In this document: positions 44,990 to 52,413 of the stretch, one piece after another
How positions within the stretch are numbered: the stretch's first letter is position 1
Layout of the letters: the number at the start of each line of letters is the position of its first letter
Source: Verrucomicrobia bacterium SCGC AAA164-E04
GTDB taxonomy: Bacteria; Verrucomicrobiota; Verrucomicrobiia; Limisphaerales; AAA164-E04
Assembly (NCBI GenBank): GCA_000383715.1
Contig: KB911895.1
Coordinates: 24,377-76,789 of the forward strand
Direction of reading: 5' to 3'
Length of the DNA stretch: 52,413 bases
Notes under the pieces: generated by a model
The model's database searches: none
What the model was told of the DNA's origin: nothing
What the model saw: the letters and a program-made list of their open reading frames with translations, nothing else
Program-made: the position numbers and the translations under genes

Positions 44990-45892
44990 TCAAGCTACCG
45001 CTCCACCTGACCGGCGGGTATCCTTCAATATCTTTAAAAAGGCCTGTATAATGGGAGAAAAATGCTTTTTCGAATGGTGAACAAGGTAAATATGACGCGG
45101 CAGAGGCATGGAAGTCACATCCAAAATGGTCAGTTTATGATCTCGCAATTCATTCTTAAGACCGTGAACAGACATGAAGGAAAACCCAAGCTGAGCAGTC
45201 ACGAGGTTTTTGACGGTTTCCGATGAGTGCACTTCGATGACTTTACCTAACTTGACGTTTTGACCAGAGAGCCAGGACTCGAACAGTCTTCGAGTAGAGG
45301 ACCCCCTCTCGCGTAGAATACACAATGATTGACTGAGCTGGTGTGGCGTTATTCTTCGCTGGTCGGCCAGGGGATGATTGGGGCTTGTAAAACACACAAC
45401 CTCGTCTTCCATTACAGACTCCGACCGCAGGTCATCATTGGATAGAAAAGCCCCTACAAACCCAAGGTCCAACGAATTATCAATGATCATTTGTTCAACA
45501 CGCTGAGAATTATCAGAAATGTATTGTAATTCAATGTCTGGAAATTTTTGGTGAAAAATACCCAACACTTCAGGAAGCATGTAGCAGCCTGGTGTTGAAC
45601 TGGTTCCTATCCTCAGCGCTCCCTGAGCAACAGAACTATGTGCCTGGACCGCCTCTTTTGTACGCTCCATGGCACCCAGAAGCATTTCAGATTCAACAAC
45701 AAGAGTTTGTCCAGCCTTGGTCAAGCGAAGCGATTTCCCTAGCTGTTCTAGGAGCTTTACACCAAATTCATTTTCCAATTGCTTAATCTGGCGTGAAACA
45801 GCTGGCTGAGACAAGAAAAGCTCTTCTCCAGCACGCGTGTAATTCAAATGTTTGCGCACGGAAAGAAAAGTGCGGAGAAGTTGGAGGTTCAC
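44990..45892 (-). CDS. LysR family transcriptional regulator
   Basis: A 300-residue LysR regulator: N-terminal winged helix (residues 1-60, YTRAGEELFLSQPAVSRQIKQL without gaps) and a two-lobed periplasmic-binding-like effector domain (GALRIGTSSTPGCYMLPEVL, then SLDLGFVGAF and HSSETVKNLVTAQLGFSFM). The start is GTG at 45892, which gives the standard MNLQLLRTFLSV beginning. The effector and target genes cannot be read from sequence; no divergent metabolic gene stands next to it, unlike most LysR loci. It follows the membrane-anchored orphan by about 100 bp on the same strand. Confidence 0.95.
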   Translation of the reverse strand: MNLQLLRTFLSVRKHLNYTRAGEELFLSQPAVSRQIKQLENEFGVKLLEQLGKSLRLTKAGQTLVVESEMLLGAMERTKEAVQAHSSVAQGALRIGTSSTPGCYMLPEVLGIFHQKFPDIELQYISDNSQRVEQMIIDNSLDLGFVGAFLSNDDLRSESVMEDEVVCFTSPNHPLADQRRITPHQLSQSLCILRERGSSTRRLFESWLSGQNVKLGKVIEVHSSETVKNLVTAQLGFSFMSVHGLKNELRDHKLTILDVTSMPLPRHIYLVHHSKKHFSPIIQAFLKILKDTRRSGGAVA

Positions 45893-45989
45893 TGTGTTTG
45901 ATGAAAAGCTAATTTAGTAAATTTGCAGCAGTCAAAGAAAACCATGAGGGTCATTGCAACATTATGGACTATCTGAATGTCAGTAAACA

Positions 45990-46508
45990 CTATTCACCAT
46001 AGGCGCTGATTCCTTTAACCTCGCTGTAGGATCTCACATAACTGTAGTAAACAATACCGTTTGCAGAGTCCACCGTGATAAATTTCCTACCATCCTCATA
46101 GTACACAGGGTCTGTAACAGACATTGGGCGCCACCACTCATAATCTCCGACTCCTTGGTGCCAAGAAGCATAATCTGTAGGCACCGCTCTTTTGGAACCT
46201 AAACCCAGAGTGGATTCAACAAATGTATCAATCACTTCAGCGGTAGCTTTAAATCTTACATATTCGCCATACACGTCACCCTTTTTATAAAATCCCGGTT
46301 CAAGCCGAAAGCAAACTTCGGTCGCCGCCTTGGGATAGGAAGTTTCATGGGCATGCCTTTCAAACAAGGCATGCTTCTGTTCATTTGAAAAAGGTGAATC
46401 CATGCCGACTTCAATGATTTTCGGAGCTAAGAACCAAGATAAAATCGCTCCAACCAGCATCAAACCTATGACGGCGGCAACTGTTAGATTTGTCTTCTTT
46501 GCGTCCAT
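45990..46508 (-). CDS. membrane-anchored protein of unknown function
   Basis: 172 residues from the ATG at 46508 (an ATG three codons upstream is possible). One membrane helix at about 8-27 (LTVAAVIGLMLVGAILSWFL) and a ~140-residue soluble domain rich in Tyr and Trp: EVCFRLEPGFYKKGDVYGEYV, YASWHQGVGDYEWWRPM, FITVDSANGIVYYSYVRSY. The pattern suggests a small beta domain outside the membrane. I do not recognise a family. It is divergent from the His-rich lipoprotein gene (about 107 bp between starts) and upstream of the LysR gene. Confidence 0.7.
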   Translation of the reverse strand: MDAKKTNLTVAAVIGLMLVGAILSWFLAPKIIEVGMDSPFSNEQKHALFERHAHETSYPKAATEVCFRLEPGFYKKGDVYGEYVRFKATAEVIDTFVESTLGLGSKRAVPTDYASWHQGVGDYEWWRPMSVTDPVYYEDGRKFITVDSANGIVYYSYVRSYSEVKGISAYGE

Positions 46509-46615
46509 GAAGCGCATTCAATCCCTGAGAAACTTATTTTGCAAGCAAGCAATCGAAGGAATAGTTGCCTTGCATTGAATGAAACTTGGAGTAATTATAG
46601 AAACTTAGTTTGTTT

Positions 46616-47065
46616 ATGCGTATGAAAAATATTGTCAATCTACTAGTTACAATCATGGTCGGTCTAAGTTGCACACTCTGGCTTACGAGTTGCGGCGATG
46701 CAGGCGACCATGCAGGTCACGACCATGCAGGCCACGACCATGATCACGAACATTCTGAAGAGGGAAGTGAAGATTCTGCTACCAACACAGCAAACCAGCT
46801 TGCTGGAGCCATTTCAGACGCATCAAACCAAATGGTCAGTAAGGTGGAACAAATGTCCGATGAAGCCATCATTGCGACTCAATCTGCGGTATATCCTCTG
46901 AAAAAATGCGTGGTAAGCGGAGAGGCTCTCGGAAGCATGGGTGAGTCAGTGAATTACCTTCACGAAGGCACGCTGATTAAGATATGCTGTGATCACTGCA
47001 AACCTGACTTAGAGAAAGATCCTGCAAAGTTTGTTGCTATGGTAAAGACAGCAGCTGACAAATGA
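46616..47065 (+). CDS. His-rich lipoprotein with YHS/TRASH-like cysteine domain
   Basis: 149 residues from the ATG at 46616 (46622 also possible). A lipobox LTSC places the lipid at Cys26. Then comes a His/Asp stretch, DHAGHDHAGHDHDHEH (31-46), a likely metal-binding segment encoded by an imperfect repeat of GACCATGCAGG. After a Ser/Thr/Gln-rich helical linker, the last ~55 residues (YPLKKCVVSGEALGSMGESV ... ICCDHCKPDLEKDPAKFV) form the Cys-containing YHS-like domain common in PVC lipoproteins, with C98, C124, C125 and C128. A periplasmic metal-binding role (copper, zinc or nickel) is plausible. A strong terminator follows. Confidence 0.82.
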   Translation: MRMKNIVNLLVTIMVGLSCTLWLTSCGDAGDHAGHDHAGHDHDHEHSEEGSEDSATNTANQLAGAISDASNQMVSKVEQMSDEAIIATQSAVYPLKKCVVSGEALGSMGESVNYLHEGTLIKICCDHCKPDLEKDPAKFVAMVKTAADK

Positions 47066-47118
47066 GAACTGACTCCATGGAATTGGAGTTCAATTACCAG
47101 AAAAAAACGATTTCATAC

Positions 47119-47168
47119 AAAGGCCCCAACTGCGATATCTGATTATCGCTCTTTTGGGGCCTTTTTTA
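47119..47168 (+). terminator. Rho-independent terminator
   Basis: AAAGGCCCCAA / TTGGGGCCTTT (47119-47129 and 47154-47164) enclosing an inner GCGATA / TATCGC hairpin, followed by TTTTTATT. It ends the His-rich lipoprotein transcript before dnaX. Confidence 0.92.
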
Positions 47169-47272
47169 TTGGGCGGGGGGGCTGTCTAGTTAAGGTCCGG
47201 GATCTATGCTTAAAGAGCAAGTTCAGCTCCGCTCTTGCCTGTTTTGTTACCGCAAGGCAGTATCCGTAAATT

Positions 47273-49096
47273 ATGTCAGGTTACCAGGTCATCGCTCGCA
47301 AATACCGCCCTCAACGATTTAGCGAGGTCGTAGGACAGGACCATGTCACGCGCACTCTAAGTCATGCAATCAACAAACAAAGGATTGCACATGCCTATCT
47401 TTTCTGTGGTCCACGCGGCACGGGAAAAACAACGTTGGCACGAATATTCGCCAAATGCCTGAACTGCACAGACGGCCCAAAATCGGATTTCCCGGAAGAT
47501 GACCCAAGGTGCAGGGAAATTTCAGAGGGCAGATCTCTGGATGTCATCGAAATTGACGGAGCCAGCAACCGTGGCATTGAAGAAATACGCGAGTTAAGGG
47601 ATACCGTGAATTACGCACCCTCTGTTTCGCCTTTCAAAATCTTCATTATTGATGAGGTTCACATGTTGACCAAGGAGGCTTTCAACGCCTTGTTGAAAAC
47701 TCTTGAAGAACCGCCGGACCATGTCAAATTCATGTTCGCCACGACTGAACCTGAAAAAGTATTACCTACCATTCTTTCGAGGTGCCAGCGTTTCGATTTA
47801 AGAAGGATTGCGGCTCCTCAAATCGTTTCACAACTCAACAAAATAGCAGGCTCCGAGGGGATACAAATTGAAGAATCAGCCCTGCAAGCTATTGCCAGAG
47901 GAGCCGATGGAGGCATGCGAGACGCCCAGTCCACTTTGGATCAACTGATCAGTTTTTGTGGAGATCAGGTGGAGGAGAAGGATGTGCTTTCCATGTTTGG
48001 ACTGACATCAAGGGATCAGATATTAAGGTTATCAGAGGCCATCGTTCAGCAGGATAATTTGTCGATCCTGAGCGAATTGAGTGCGTTGGTTCAGAACGGC
48101 AAGGATCTGGGAAGATTGCTGTCGGATTTACAGGAATACTTCCGGCATTTGATGATATTAAAAATTTCAAAGAGTGAAGATCAGCTTGAGGGTTTGTCAG
48201 AAACGGAACTGGAATCCCTGGCTCAGCATTCAAAGGGACTGTCGGAACGTCAAGTTCTGAGACTGCTCGAAACCCTTTCAGAGACGGATTATCGTTTGAG
48301 GGAAGCAAGCGCCAAACGTATTGCAGTCGAAATTGGGCTGATCAAAGCCGCCGATTCCCTCGCATCAAAGAGTATTGATGAGGTCATCCGGACACTCAGG
48401 GATCTTAAACAAGAGTCCACTCCCCCCTCAGAAGCCCCTGAGATACGGCAAGCGGCTCCAAATACCCCAGCAAGGAGCCGACAGACACCAACAACACCTA
48501 GCACAAAAATAAATACGCCGCCCCAGAAACCCAATTCTTCGGCTCAAACACCTGCAATTAATCCTCCAGCAGCGCCGGCACGAGCTCCAAAGCCACCAGA
48601 AGCCGCCCAGAAAAGCCGTTCCCCCTCGGACATAGACCTATCTTCGCTCTGGAGGCAATTACTGCAAAGGGTTAGCAAGGAAAACCCTTTTTTACATAGC
48701 TACCTGATAGACGGTCACCCGCTGGAAATAAACGGACAAGTGATTACCGTGGGTTATCCCCTGTCCCAGATAGATCAAATGGAAATGGTTGATAACAAAA
48801 AAAACCATTTATCCATTGAAGCCTTGTTCGATTCTCTTGGTTATGCGGGATTGAAAATAAGGCTCATCAAGTCAGATCAAATCCAACCATTGGAAAAACC
48901 TCCACTACCAACGGAGACAAAACTGCAAGCATACTCAAGCACAGAGGACCCAAAAGACTCAAACGGCATTAATGATCCTTCGCATAGTGCTCCCAAAGTG
49001 CCCATCGACCCGGAAGAATTCCTGAATGATCCTCTTATCAAGCAAGCCTTGGAGGTTTTTAAAGGAAGAATGCTAAAGGTCGAATCATCGACTTGA
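47273..49096 (+). CDS. dnaX: DNA polymerase III subunit tau (gamma/tau)
   Basis: A 607-residue clamp-loader ATPase. Walker A CGPRGTGKTT (46-53), DGASNRGIEEIRELRD, Walker B IFIIDEVHML, sensor 1 FMFATTEPEKV and the arginine finger ILSRCQRFDLRRI are all present (domains I-II); the domain III collar ends near 375; a Pro/Ala/Ser-rich linker runs about 385-450; and a C-terminal domain 450-607 should bind the polymerase. Of the four zinc cysteines of the E. coli protein only C65 and C80 have clear counterparts. An A8 run at codons 509-511 could allow a -1 shift to a stop five codons later. Followed by ebfC and recR, the standard neighbourhood. Confidence 0.97.
   Translation: MSGYQVIARKYRPQRFSEVVGQDHVTRTLSHAINKQRIAHAYLFCGPRGTGKTTLARIFAKCLNCTDGPKSDFPEDDPRCREISEGRSLDVIEIDGASNRGIEEIRELRDTVNYAPSVSPFKIFIIDEVHMLTKEAFNALLKTLEEPPDHVKFMFATTEPEKVLPTILSRCQRFDLRRIAAPQIVSQLNKIAGSEGIQIEESALQAIARGADGGMRDAQSTLDQLISFCGDQVEEKDVLSMFGLTSRDQILRLSEAIVQQDNLSILSELSALVQNGKDLGRLLSDLQEYFRHLMILKISKSEDQLEGLSETELESLAQHSKGLSERQVLRLLETLSETDYRLREASAKRIAVEIGLIKAADSLASKSIDEVIRTLRDLKQESTPPSEAPEIRQAAPNTPARSRQTPTTPSTKINTPPQKPNSSAQTPAINPPAAPARAPKPPEAAQKSRSPSDIDLSSLWRQLLQRVSKENPFLHSYLIDGHPLEINGQVITVGYPLSQIDQMEMVDNKKNHLSIEALFDSLGYAGLKIRLIKSDQIQPLEKPPLPTETKLQAYSSTEDPKDSNGINDPSHSAPKVPIDPEEFLNDPLIKQALEVFKGRMLKVESST
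48797..48804 (+). repeat. A8 run inside dnaX, candidate slippage site
   Basis: Reading frame AAC AAA AAA AAC. A shift of -1 here gives K-P-F-I-H then TGA at 48817-48819, truncating tau to about 515 residues. Thermus and E. coli make gamma by slippage or frameshifting on A-rich runs in dnaX, so this is a candidate rather than a claim. Confidence 0.4.
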
Positions 49097-49130
49097 AATC
49101 CAGTTGTCATGCACATATGATAGCCCCACT

Positions 49131-49442
49131 ATGTCAAGCATCGGGAAACTCATGAAACAGGCTAGCCGCATCCAGCGACAAATGGAGCAGGCTCAAGAGG
49201 ATTTGTCAGATCGCACCGTGGACGCAAGTAGTGGCGGAGGAGCGGTGAAAATTACAGCAAAGTGTGACGGCACATTGAAGACGATCACCATTGATCCAGA
49301 ATCGGTTGATAAAGAAGATATTTCACTACTGGAAGACCTTGTGTTAACAGCTGCCAACAAAGCGCTGGAAGAAGCCAAGGAGATTTCAAATGATGAAATG
49401 GGTAAATTAACTTCGGGATTGAAGATTCCCGGACTGGTATAG
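49131..49442 (+). CDS. ebfC: YbaB/EbfC family nucleoid-associated protein
   Basis: 103 residues from the ATG at 49131; a TTG nine codons upstream adds an unrelated leader. The helix KLMKQASRIQRQMEQAQEDL, the strand block GGGAVKITAKCDGTLKTITI and the last helix (ANKALEEAKEISNDEMGKLT) match the YbaB fold, a homodimer that binds DNA. Almost always encoded between dnaX and recR, as here. Length is normal. Confidence 0.95.
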   Translation: MSSIGKLMKQASRIQRQMEQAQEDLSDRTVDASSGGGAVKITAKCDGTLKTITIDPESVDKEDISLLEDLVLTAANKALEEAKEISNDEMGKLTSGLKIPGLV

Positions 49443-49527
49443 ACCTGAACTGCTCCTGACACTTTTGCAAGCAGATCCGTGGTTGCTAGACGATAAGTCT
49501 GTTTAAGCTGCACTCTCTCCTGAATAT

Positions 49528-50145
49528 ATGAGTGACATGTTCAATCTTCCTCCGGCCATTCAGGAACTTAAATCTGCATTAAACAAGCTGCCAAATATCG
49601 GCCCACGTTCAGCGGAACGTATTGCGCTGCACATTGTTCAATGTAAAAAAGACCCCATAGACAAGCTCTTACACGCCATTCAAGAAGCCAAGGAAAAAGT
49701 TACCTTGTGCGAAATTTGCGGAGGGTTAACTGAAAACCAACCCTGTGGGTTATGTTCTGATCCATCAAGGCAAAAAGATTGCATCTGCCTCGTTGTCAAG
49801 CCAACGGATATCCTCAGCATCGAAAAATCCCATGCTTACCGAGGGCAATATCATGTTCTCGGTGGACAGATATCCCCCATGAATGGTGTTGGGCCCGATG
49901 ACCTTCGCATACGGGAATTGGAACATAGAATTCAGAATGAAAAGATACATGAAATAATCCTGGCACTGGGATCCGATGTGGAAGGCGACGCTACTTCATT
50001 CTACCTTGCTCAAAGATTGGCAGCATTCGAAGTTAAAGTTACCCGTATTGCTCAAGGGTTGCCAGCCGGCAGTGAATTGGACTACGCAGATGAATTGACT
50101 CTCGGCAAAGCGCTGCAAGGAAGAAACAGCATGCCCCATGAATAA
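49528..50145 (+). CDS. recR: recombination mediator protein RecR
   Basis: A 205-residue RecFOR-pathway protein that helps load RecA on gapped DNA. The helix-hairpin-helix is KLPNIGPRSAERIALHI (20-36), the zinc finger CEICGGLTENQPCGLC uses C61, C64, C73 and C76, and the Toprim block is DCICLVVKPTDILSIEKSHA followed by YHVLGGQISPMNGVGPDDL. Complete and of usual length. It overlaps the HAD gene by 8 bp. Confidence 0.98.
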   Translation: MSDMFNLPPAIQELKSALNKLPNIGPRSAERIALHIVQCKKDPIDKLLHAIQEAKEKVTLCEICGGLTENQPCGLCSDPSRQKDCICLVVKPTDILSIEKSHAYRGQYHVLGGQISPMNGVGPDDLRIRELEHRIQNEKIHEIILALGSDVEGDATSFYLAQRLAAFEVKVTRIAQGLPAGSELDYADELTLGKALQGRNSMPHE

Positions 50146-50752
50146 AACACATCAGAAAACCATCGTTTTTGATCTGGGCAATGTATTGTTGTCCTTTGAT
50201 TTTCAACTCGCCGCCAATCAGCTGGCAAAACACGCTCAATTGAGTGCCAGTGAAATTGTCGGTCTGATCAACCAATCACAACTGTTGCACCAATTTGAAC
50301 GGGGCGAGATCTCCTCAGAGGAGTTTTACACTGAGGTGGCTCAAGCGTCCAAATATCAGGAAAGTTTAGATCAATTCCGAATGGATTTTTCGGATATATT
50401 TGAGGAAATCCATCCAATGGTGGACTTTTTCAGACAATTGAAGAGAAATGGAAACCGAGTTGCCTTGTTTTCGAACACCAATGAAATGGCGACAACATTC
50501 ATTCGTAAAAAATTCAGCTTTTTCAGTGAATTCGATGCAACATTCCTCTCTTACCAACATGGATTGATGAAACCAGATGCGGCACTTTATCGGATAGTAG
50601 AAACCTCACTGGAAAGACCCGGAAAAGAATTGTTTTTTATTGATGACCGACCTGAAAATATCGAGGCTGCTATCGAGCGTAATTGGTCAGGGATCATCCA
50701 TACCGATGCCCACCAGACGATAGAAGCTGCCAACACCTGGTTGACAGCGTAA
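50138..50752 (+). CDS. HAD superfamily phosphatase (YihX-like)
   Basis: 204 residues. Motif I is IVFDLGNVLLSFD, with nucleophile Asp12 and Gly where most HADs have the second Asp, as in YihX (alpha-D-glucose-1-phosphate phosphatase) and related proteins; motif II is LFSNTNEMA, motif III KPDAALY (Lys), motif IV FIDDRPENIEAA. The alpha-helical cap lies between motifs I and II. Substrate unknown. Its ATG overlaps the end of recR by 8 bp. Confidence 0.88.
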   Translation: MNKTHQKTIVFDLGNVLLSFDFQLAANQLAKHAQLSASEIVGLINQSQLLHQFERGEISSEEFYTEVAQASKYQESLDQFRMDFSDIFEEIHPMVDFFRQLKRNGNRVALFSNTNEMATTFIRKKFSFFSEFDATFLSYQHGLMKPDAALYRIVETSLERPGKELFFIDDRPENIEAAIERNWSGIIHTDAHQTIEAANTWLTA

Positions 50753-50777
50753 AAATATTAGTAAATTTGTTACTGAC

Positions 50778-51866
50778 TCAGAGTTTTTTGAGACACTCAT
50801 CGAGTACCTGAAACAAGTGGTTCATGGTCTCTTCGGTCTCATCTCCCATGTTCGATAATCGGAAGGTCGCACCTTTGATTTTCCCATAGCCACCATCCAT
50901 CATTATTCCCTGGTCTTTAACCAAACCCTGAAGCTTGGCTACATCGATAATGCGACCACCTGCTTTGGCCCCGTTATTGATGCAGGTAAGTGCGTTGGAT
51001 TCGTATCCTTTTTCAGGAAACAACGTAAAATCATTACGAGCAGCCCAATCTCTGGTCATTTGAGCCAGATCCGCGTGGCGATCCCATCGATTTTGAATCC
51101 CTTCTTCGAAAATATCTTCTAACTTCGATTCCAGTGCATAAATGTGACCAATTGAAGGCGTGCTCGGAGTCATGCTCTTTGCTGCGTTTTTCTCAAACTC
51201 ACAAAAATCAAAATAATAGCCTCGATCATTCACTGTTGATGCGCGCTCAAGTGCTGCCTTTGAAACGGTAAACAATCCTAAACCGGGAGGAAGTGCGAGG
51301 GCTTTTTGTGATCCTGTCAGTAACACATCAATTCCCAACGAGTCGAAGGGAATGTCTACCACTGAAAAACTGCTGACCGTATCCACAATGAACATCACTT
51401 CAGGATATTTGGATTTCAGCGAAGCGATGTCACCAAGTGGACTCATCACGCCCGTTGAAGTTTCATTGTGGACTAAGGTCAACACGTCGTATTGACCCGT
51501 TGCCAATTTTTCATCAATCATTGCTGGTAGAATGGGTGATCCCCAGTCGACTTTCAGGGAATCCGCTTCTTTGCCGCATCTTTGCGAGACATCAAACCAT
51601 TTATCGGAAAAGGCACCACACATGCAATTGAGCACCTTCTTTTTGACTAGGTTTCTTAAAGAACCTTCCATTACCCCCCAGGCGGATGAGGTACTGAGAT
51701 ATACGAGACCTTGAGTCTTAAAGAGCTTCTGAAGACGAGGTTGAATACGGCCGTAGAGATCTTTGAACTTCTGACCTCGGTGTCCAACCATCGGGGTTGA
51801 AAATGCTTTGAAGGTTTTTTGACTGATTTCGACGGGACCTGGAATATGTAACTTTAAATGTGACAT
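50778..51866 (-). CDS. class V aminotransferase, alanine/serine--glyoxylate type
   Basis: A 362-residue PLP enzyme of fold type I. HIPGPVEISQKTFKAFSTPM and VGHRGQKFKDLY open the protein as in alanine-glyoxylate and serine-glyoxylate aminotransferases; HNETSTGV (133-140) contacts PLP, D162 sits in FIVDTVSSF, and the PLP lysine is K188 in TGSQKALALPPG. Family members transaminate glyoxylate, pyruvate or phosphonopyruvate-type acceptors; the precise donor is not predictable. It starts 6 bp after the stop of the pseudouridine synthase, so the two are probably co-transcribed. Confidence 0.9.
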   Translation of the reverse strand: MSHLKLHIPGPVEISQKTFKAFSTPMVGHRGQKFKDLYGRIQPRLQKLFKTQGLVYLSTSSAWGVMEGSLRNLVKKKVLNCMCGAFSDKWFDVSQRCGKEADSLKVDWGSPILPAMIDEKLATGQYDVLTLVHNETSTGVMSPLGDIASLKSKYPEVMFIVDTVSSFSVVDIPFDSLGIDVLLTGSQKALALPPGLGLFTVSKAALERASTVNDRGYYFDFCEFEKNAAKSMTPSTPSIGHIYALESKLEDIFEEGIQNRWDRHADLAQMTRDWAARNDFTLFPEKGYESNALTCINNGAKAGGRIIDVAKLQGLVKDQGIMMDGGYGKIKGATFRLSNMGDETEETMNHLFQVLDECLKKL

Positions 51867-51871
51867 GTTGT

Positions 51872-52413
51872 TTAAATTCTGCCGTTATCTGCTATGTGTT
51901 TCACAAAATTAAGTTCTTTTTTATTAAAAGATCTCCACTTACCCGTTTTAAGATCGTTCAGTGAGAATGGGCCCATTGTAATGCGTTTTAGCCGGATGAC
52001 TTTACCATCATGAGCTTTGATCATGCGCCTTACTTCACGATTTTTGCCTTCGCAAAGGACGATTTCAATGAGATCCACTCCTTTGACTGTTGAAATCTTT
52101 CTTGCACTTTTAGCCTTGAGCAACTCACCACTATCCAAGATTCCATCGTTAGTGATGGTATTCAAGAAGGATTCAATATTTAAAATAGATTTCAACCAAA
52201 CTCTGTAATGTTTCTGTATGCCAAAACTTGGGTGTGTCAATTGATGTGAAAAAGCACCATCATTGGTAAGGATCAATAAGCCTTCGCTCATAAAATCCAG
52301 TCGGCCTGCATAGAAAACATGCTGCAGAGTAGAGGGGAGGAGCTGATATAAGGAAGGAAGGCCGTTGGGGTCGTTTTTAGAACAGAGGACCTTGGCCGGT
52401 TTATGGAAGAGAA
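51872..52413 (-). CDS. RsuA/RluB-type pseudouridine synthase, 5' end outside the window
   Basis: The frame ending at 51872 stays open past the ATG at 52291 to the window edge, so that ATG is internal. The visible part begins LFHKPAKVLCSKNDPNG, then LYQLLPSTLQHVFYAGRLDF with the catalytic Asp (codon 52295-52297), SEGLLILTNDGAFSHQLTHP and the C-terminal CEGKNREVRRMI. These are the RsuA/RluB/E/F family motifs. The N-terminal S4 domain, if any, is beyond the window, so 16S (RsuA) versus 23S (RluB) activity cannot be told. Only about 180 residues are seen. Confidence 0.9.
   Translation of the reverse strand, partial: LFHKPAKVLCSKNDPNGLPSLYQLLPSTLQHVFYAGRLDFMSEGLLILTNDGAFSHQLTHPSFGIQKHYRVWLKSILNIESFLNTITNDGILDSGELLKAKSARKISTVKGVDLIEIVLCEGKNREVRRMIKAHDGKVIRLKRITMGPFSLNDLKTGKWRSFNKKELNFVKHIADNGRI

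Noticed and set aside
47180..47272. Possible SRP (4.5S) RNA before dnaX, suggested by AAGGTCCGGGA and a hairpin near 47240-47262
   Set aside because: The conserved GGTCAGGTCCGGAAGGAAGCA core is absent and the length is too short.
1..52413. tRNA, rRNA or riboswitch genes
   Set aside because: No cloverleaf with a TTCGA-type arm and no conserved riboswitch core was seen by eye in the intergenic regions; a covariance-model scan was not possible.

Overview
The window looks like chromosome from a Verrucomicrobiota bacterium (PVC group). The phylum is inferred from gene content, with no marker search. Clues are ThuA-domain proteins beside PVC-type membrane-bound dehydrogenase propellers with HEAT repeats, a Tat-exported Gfo/Idh/MocA oxidoreductase next to a sialate O-acetylesterase-like SGNH protein, a 1582-residue all-in-one pyruvate:ferredoxin oxidoreductase, a pseudopilin with an [18 protein letters not shown] leader, a giant LamG/Ig/jelly-roll secreted protein, and a lipoprotein ending in a YHS/TRASH-like cysteine domain. 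I see no tRNA, rRNA, CRISPR array, phage gene or complete insertion sequence.

Layout. 1-5277 (+): a carbohydrate-related secreted-protein cluster. A damaged ThuA/GH2-like/propeller gene (poly-G frameshift, and its end replaced by the tail of a second ThuA gene) is followed by an intact ThuA protein and a heme-less propeller-HEAT protein. 5280-9093 (-): galK, a Gfo/Idh/MocA oxidoreductase and an SGNH esterase, spaced like a sugar operon. 9227-17405 (-): the PFOR gene, with a clear terminator, and secA. 17809-18670 (-): a charged His/Glu-rich coiled-coil protein and a small secreted relative with a stop codon inside its signal peptide. 18760-23756 (+): 5-formyl-THF cyclo-ligase, RNase Y, Ser/Thr kinase, RmlD-like reductase and GluQRS, the last three overlapping. 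23930-29920 (-): a giant alpha-2-macroglobulin. 30166-35572 (+): Sua5/TsaC, pgk, tpiA, secG, then two tandem thymidylate-kinase-like P-loop proteins, the second with Arg in place of the Walker A Lys. 35578-37638 (-): a two-domain alpha/beta hydrolase. 38620-44636 (-): pseudopilin, small lipoprotein and a 1576-residue secreted protein with five copies of a ~210-residue domain. 44990-46508 (-): a LysR regulator and a membrane-anchored orphan. 46616-47065 (+): a His-rich metal-binding-type lipoprotein. 47273-50752 (+): dnaX, ebfC, recR and a HAD phosphatase. 50778-52413 (-): an alanine/serine-glyoxylate-type aminotransferase and a pseudouridine synthase running off the window.

How genes work together: pgk-tpiA and PFOR are core glycolysis and pyruvate oxidation, and galK plus the oxidoreductase and esterase fit use of galactose-containing or acetylated glycans. 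secA and secG are parts of the Sec export path that the many secreted proteins here need. dnaX-ebfC-recR is a conserved replication/recombination block. The least explained parts are the tandem P-loop pair (34093-35572), the pseudopilin-lipoprotein-repeat protein module (38620-44636), and the coiled-coil pair at 17809-18670.
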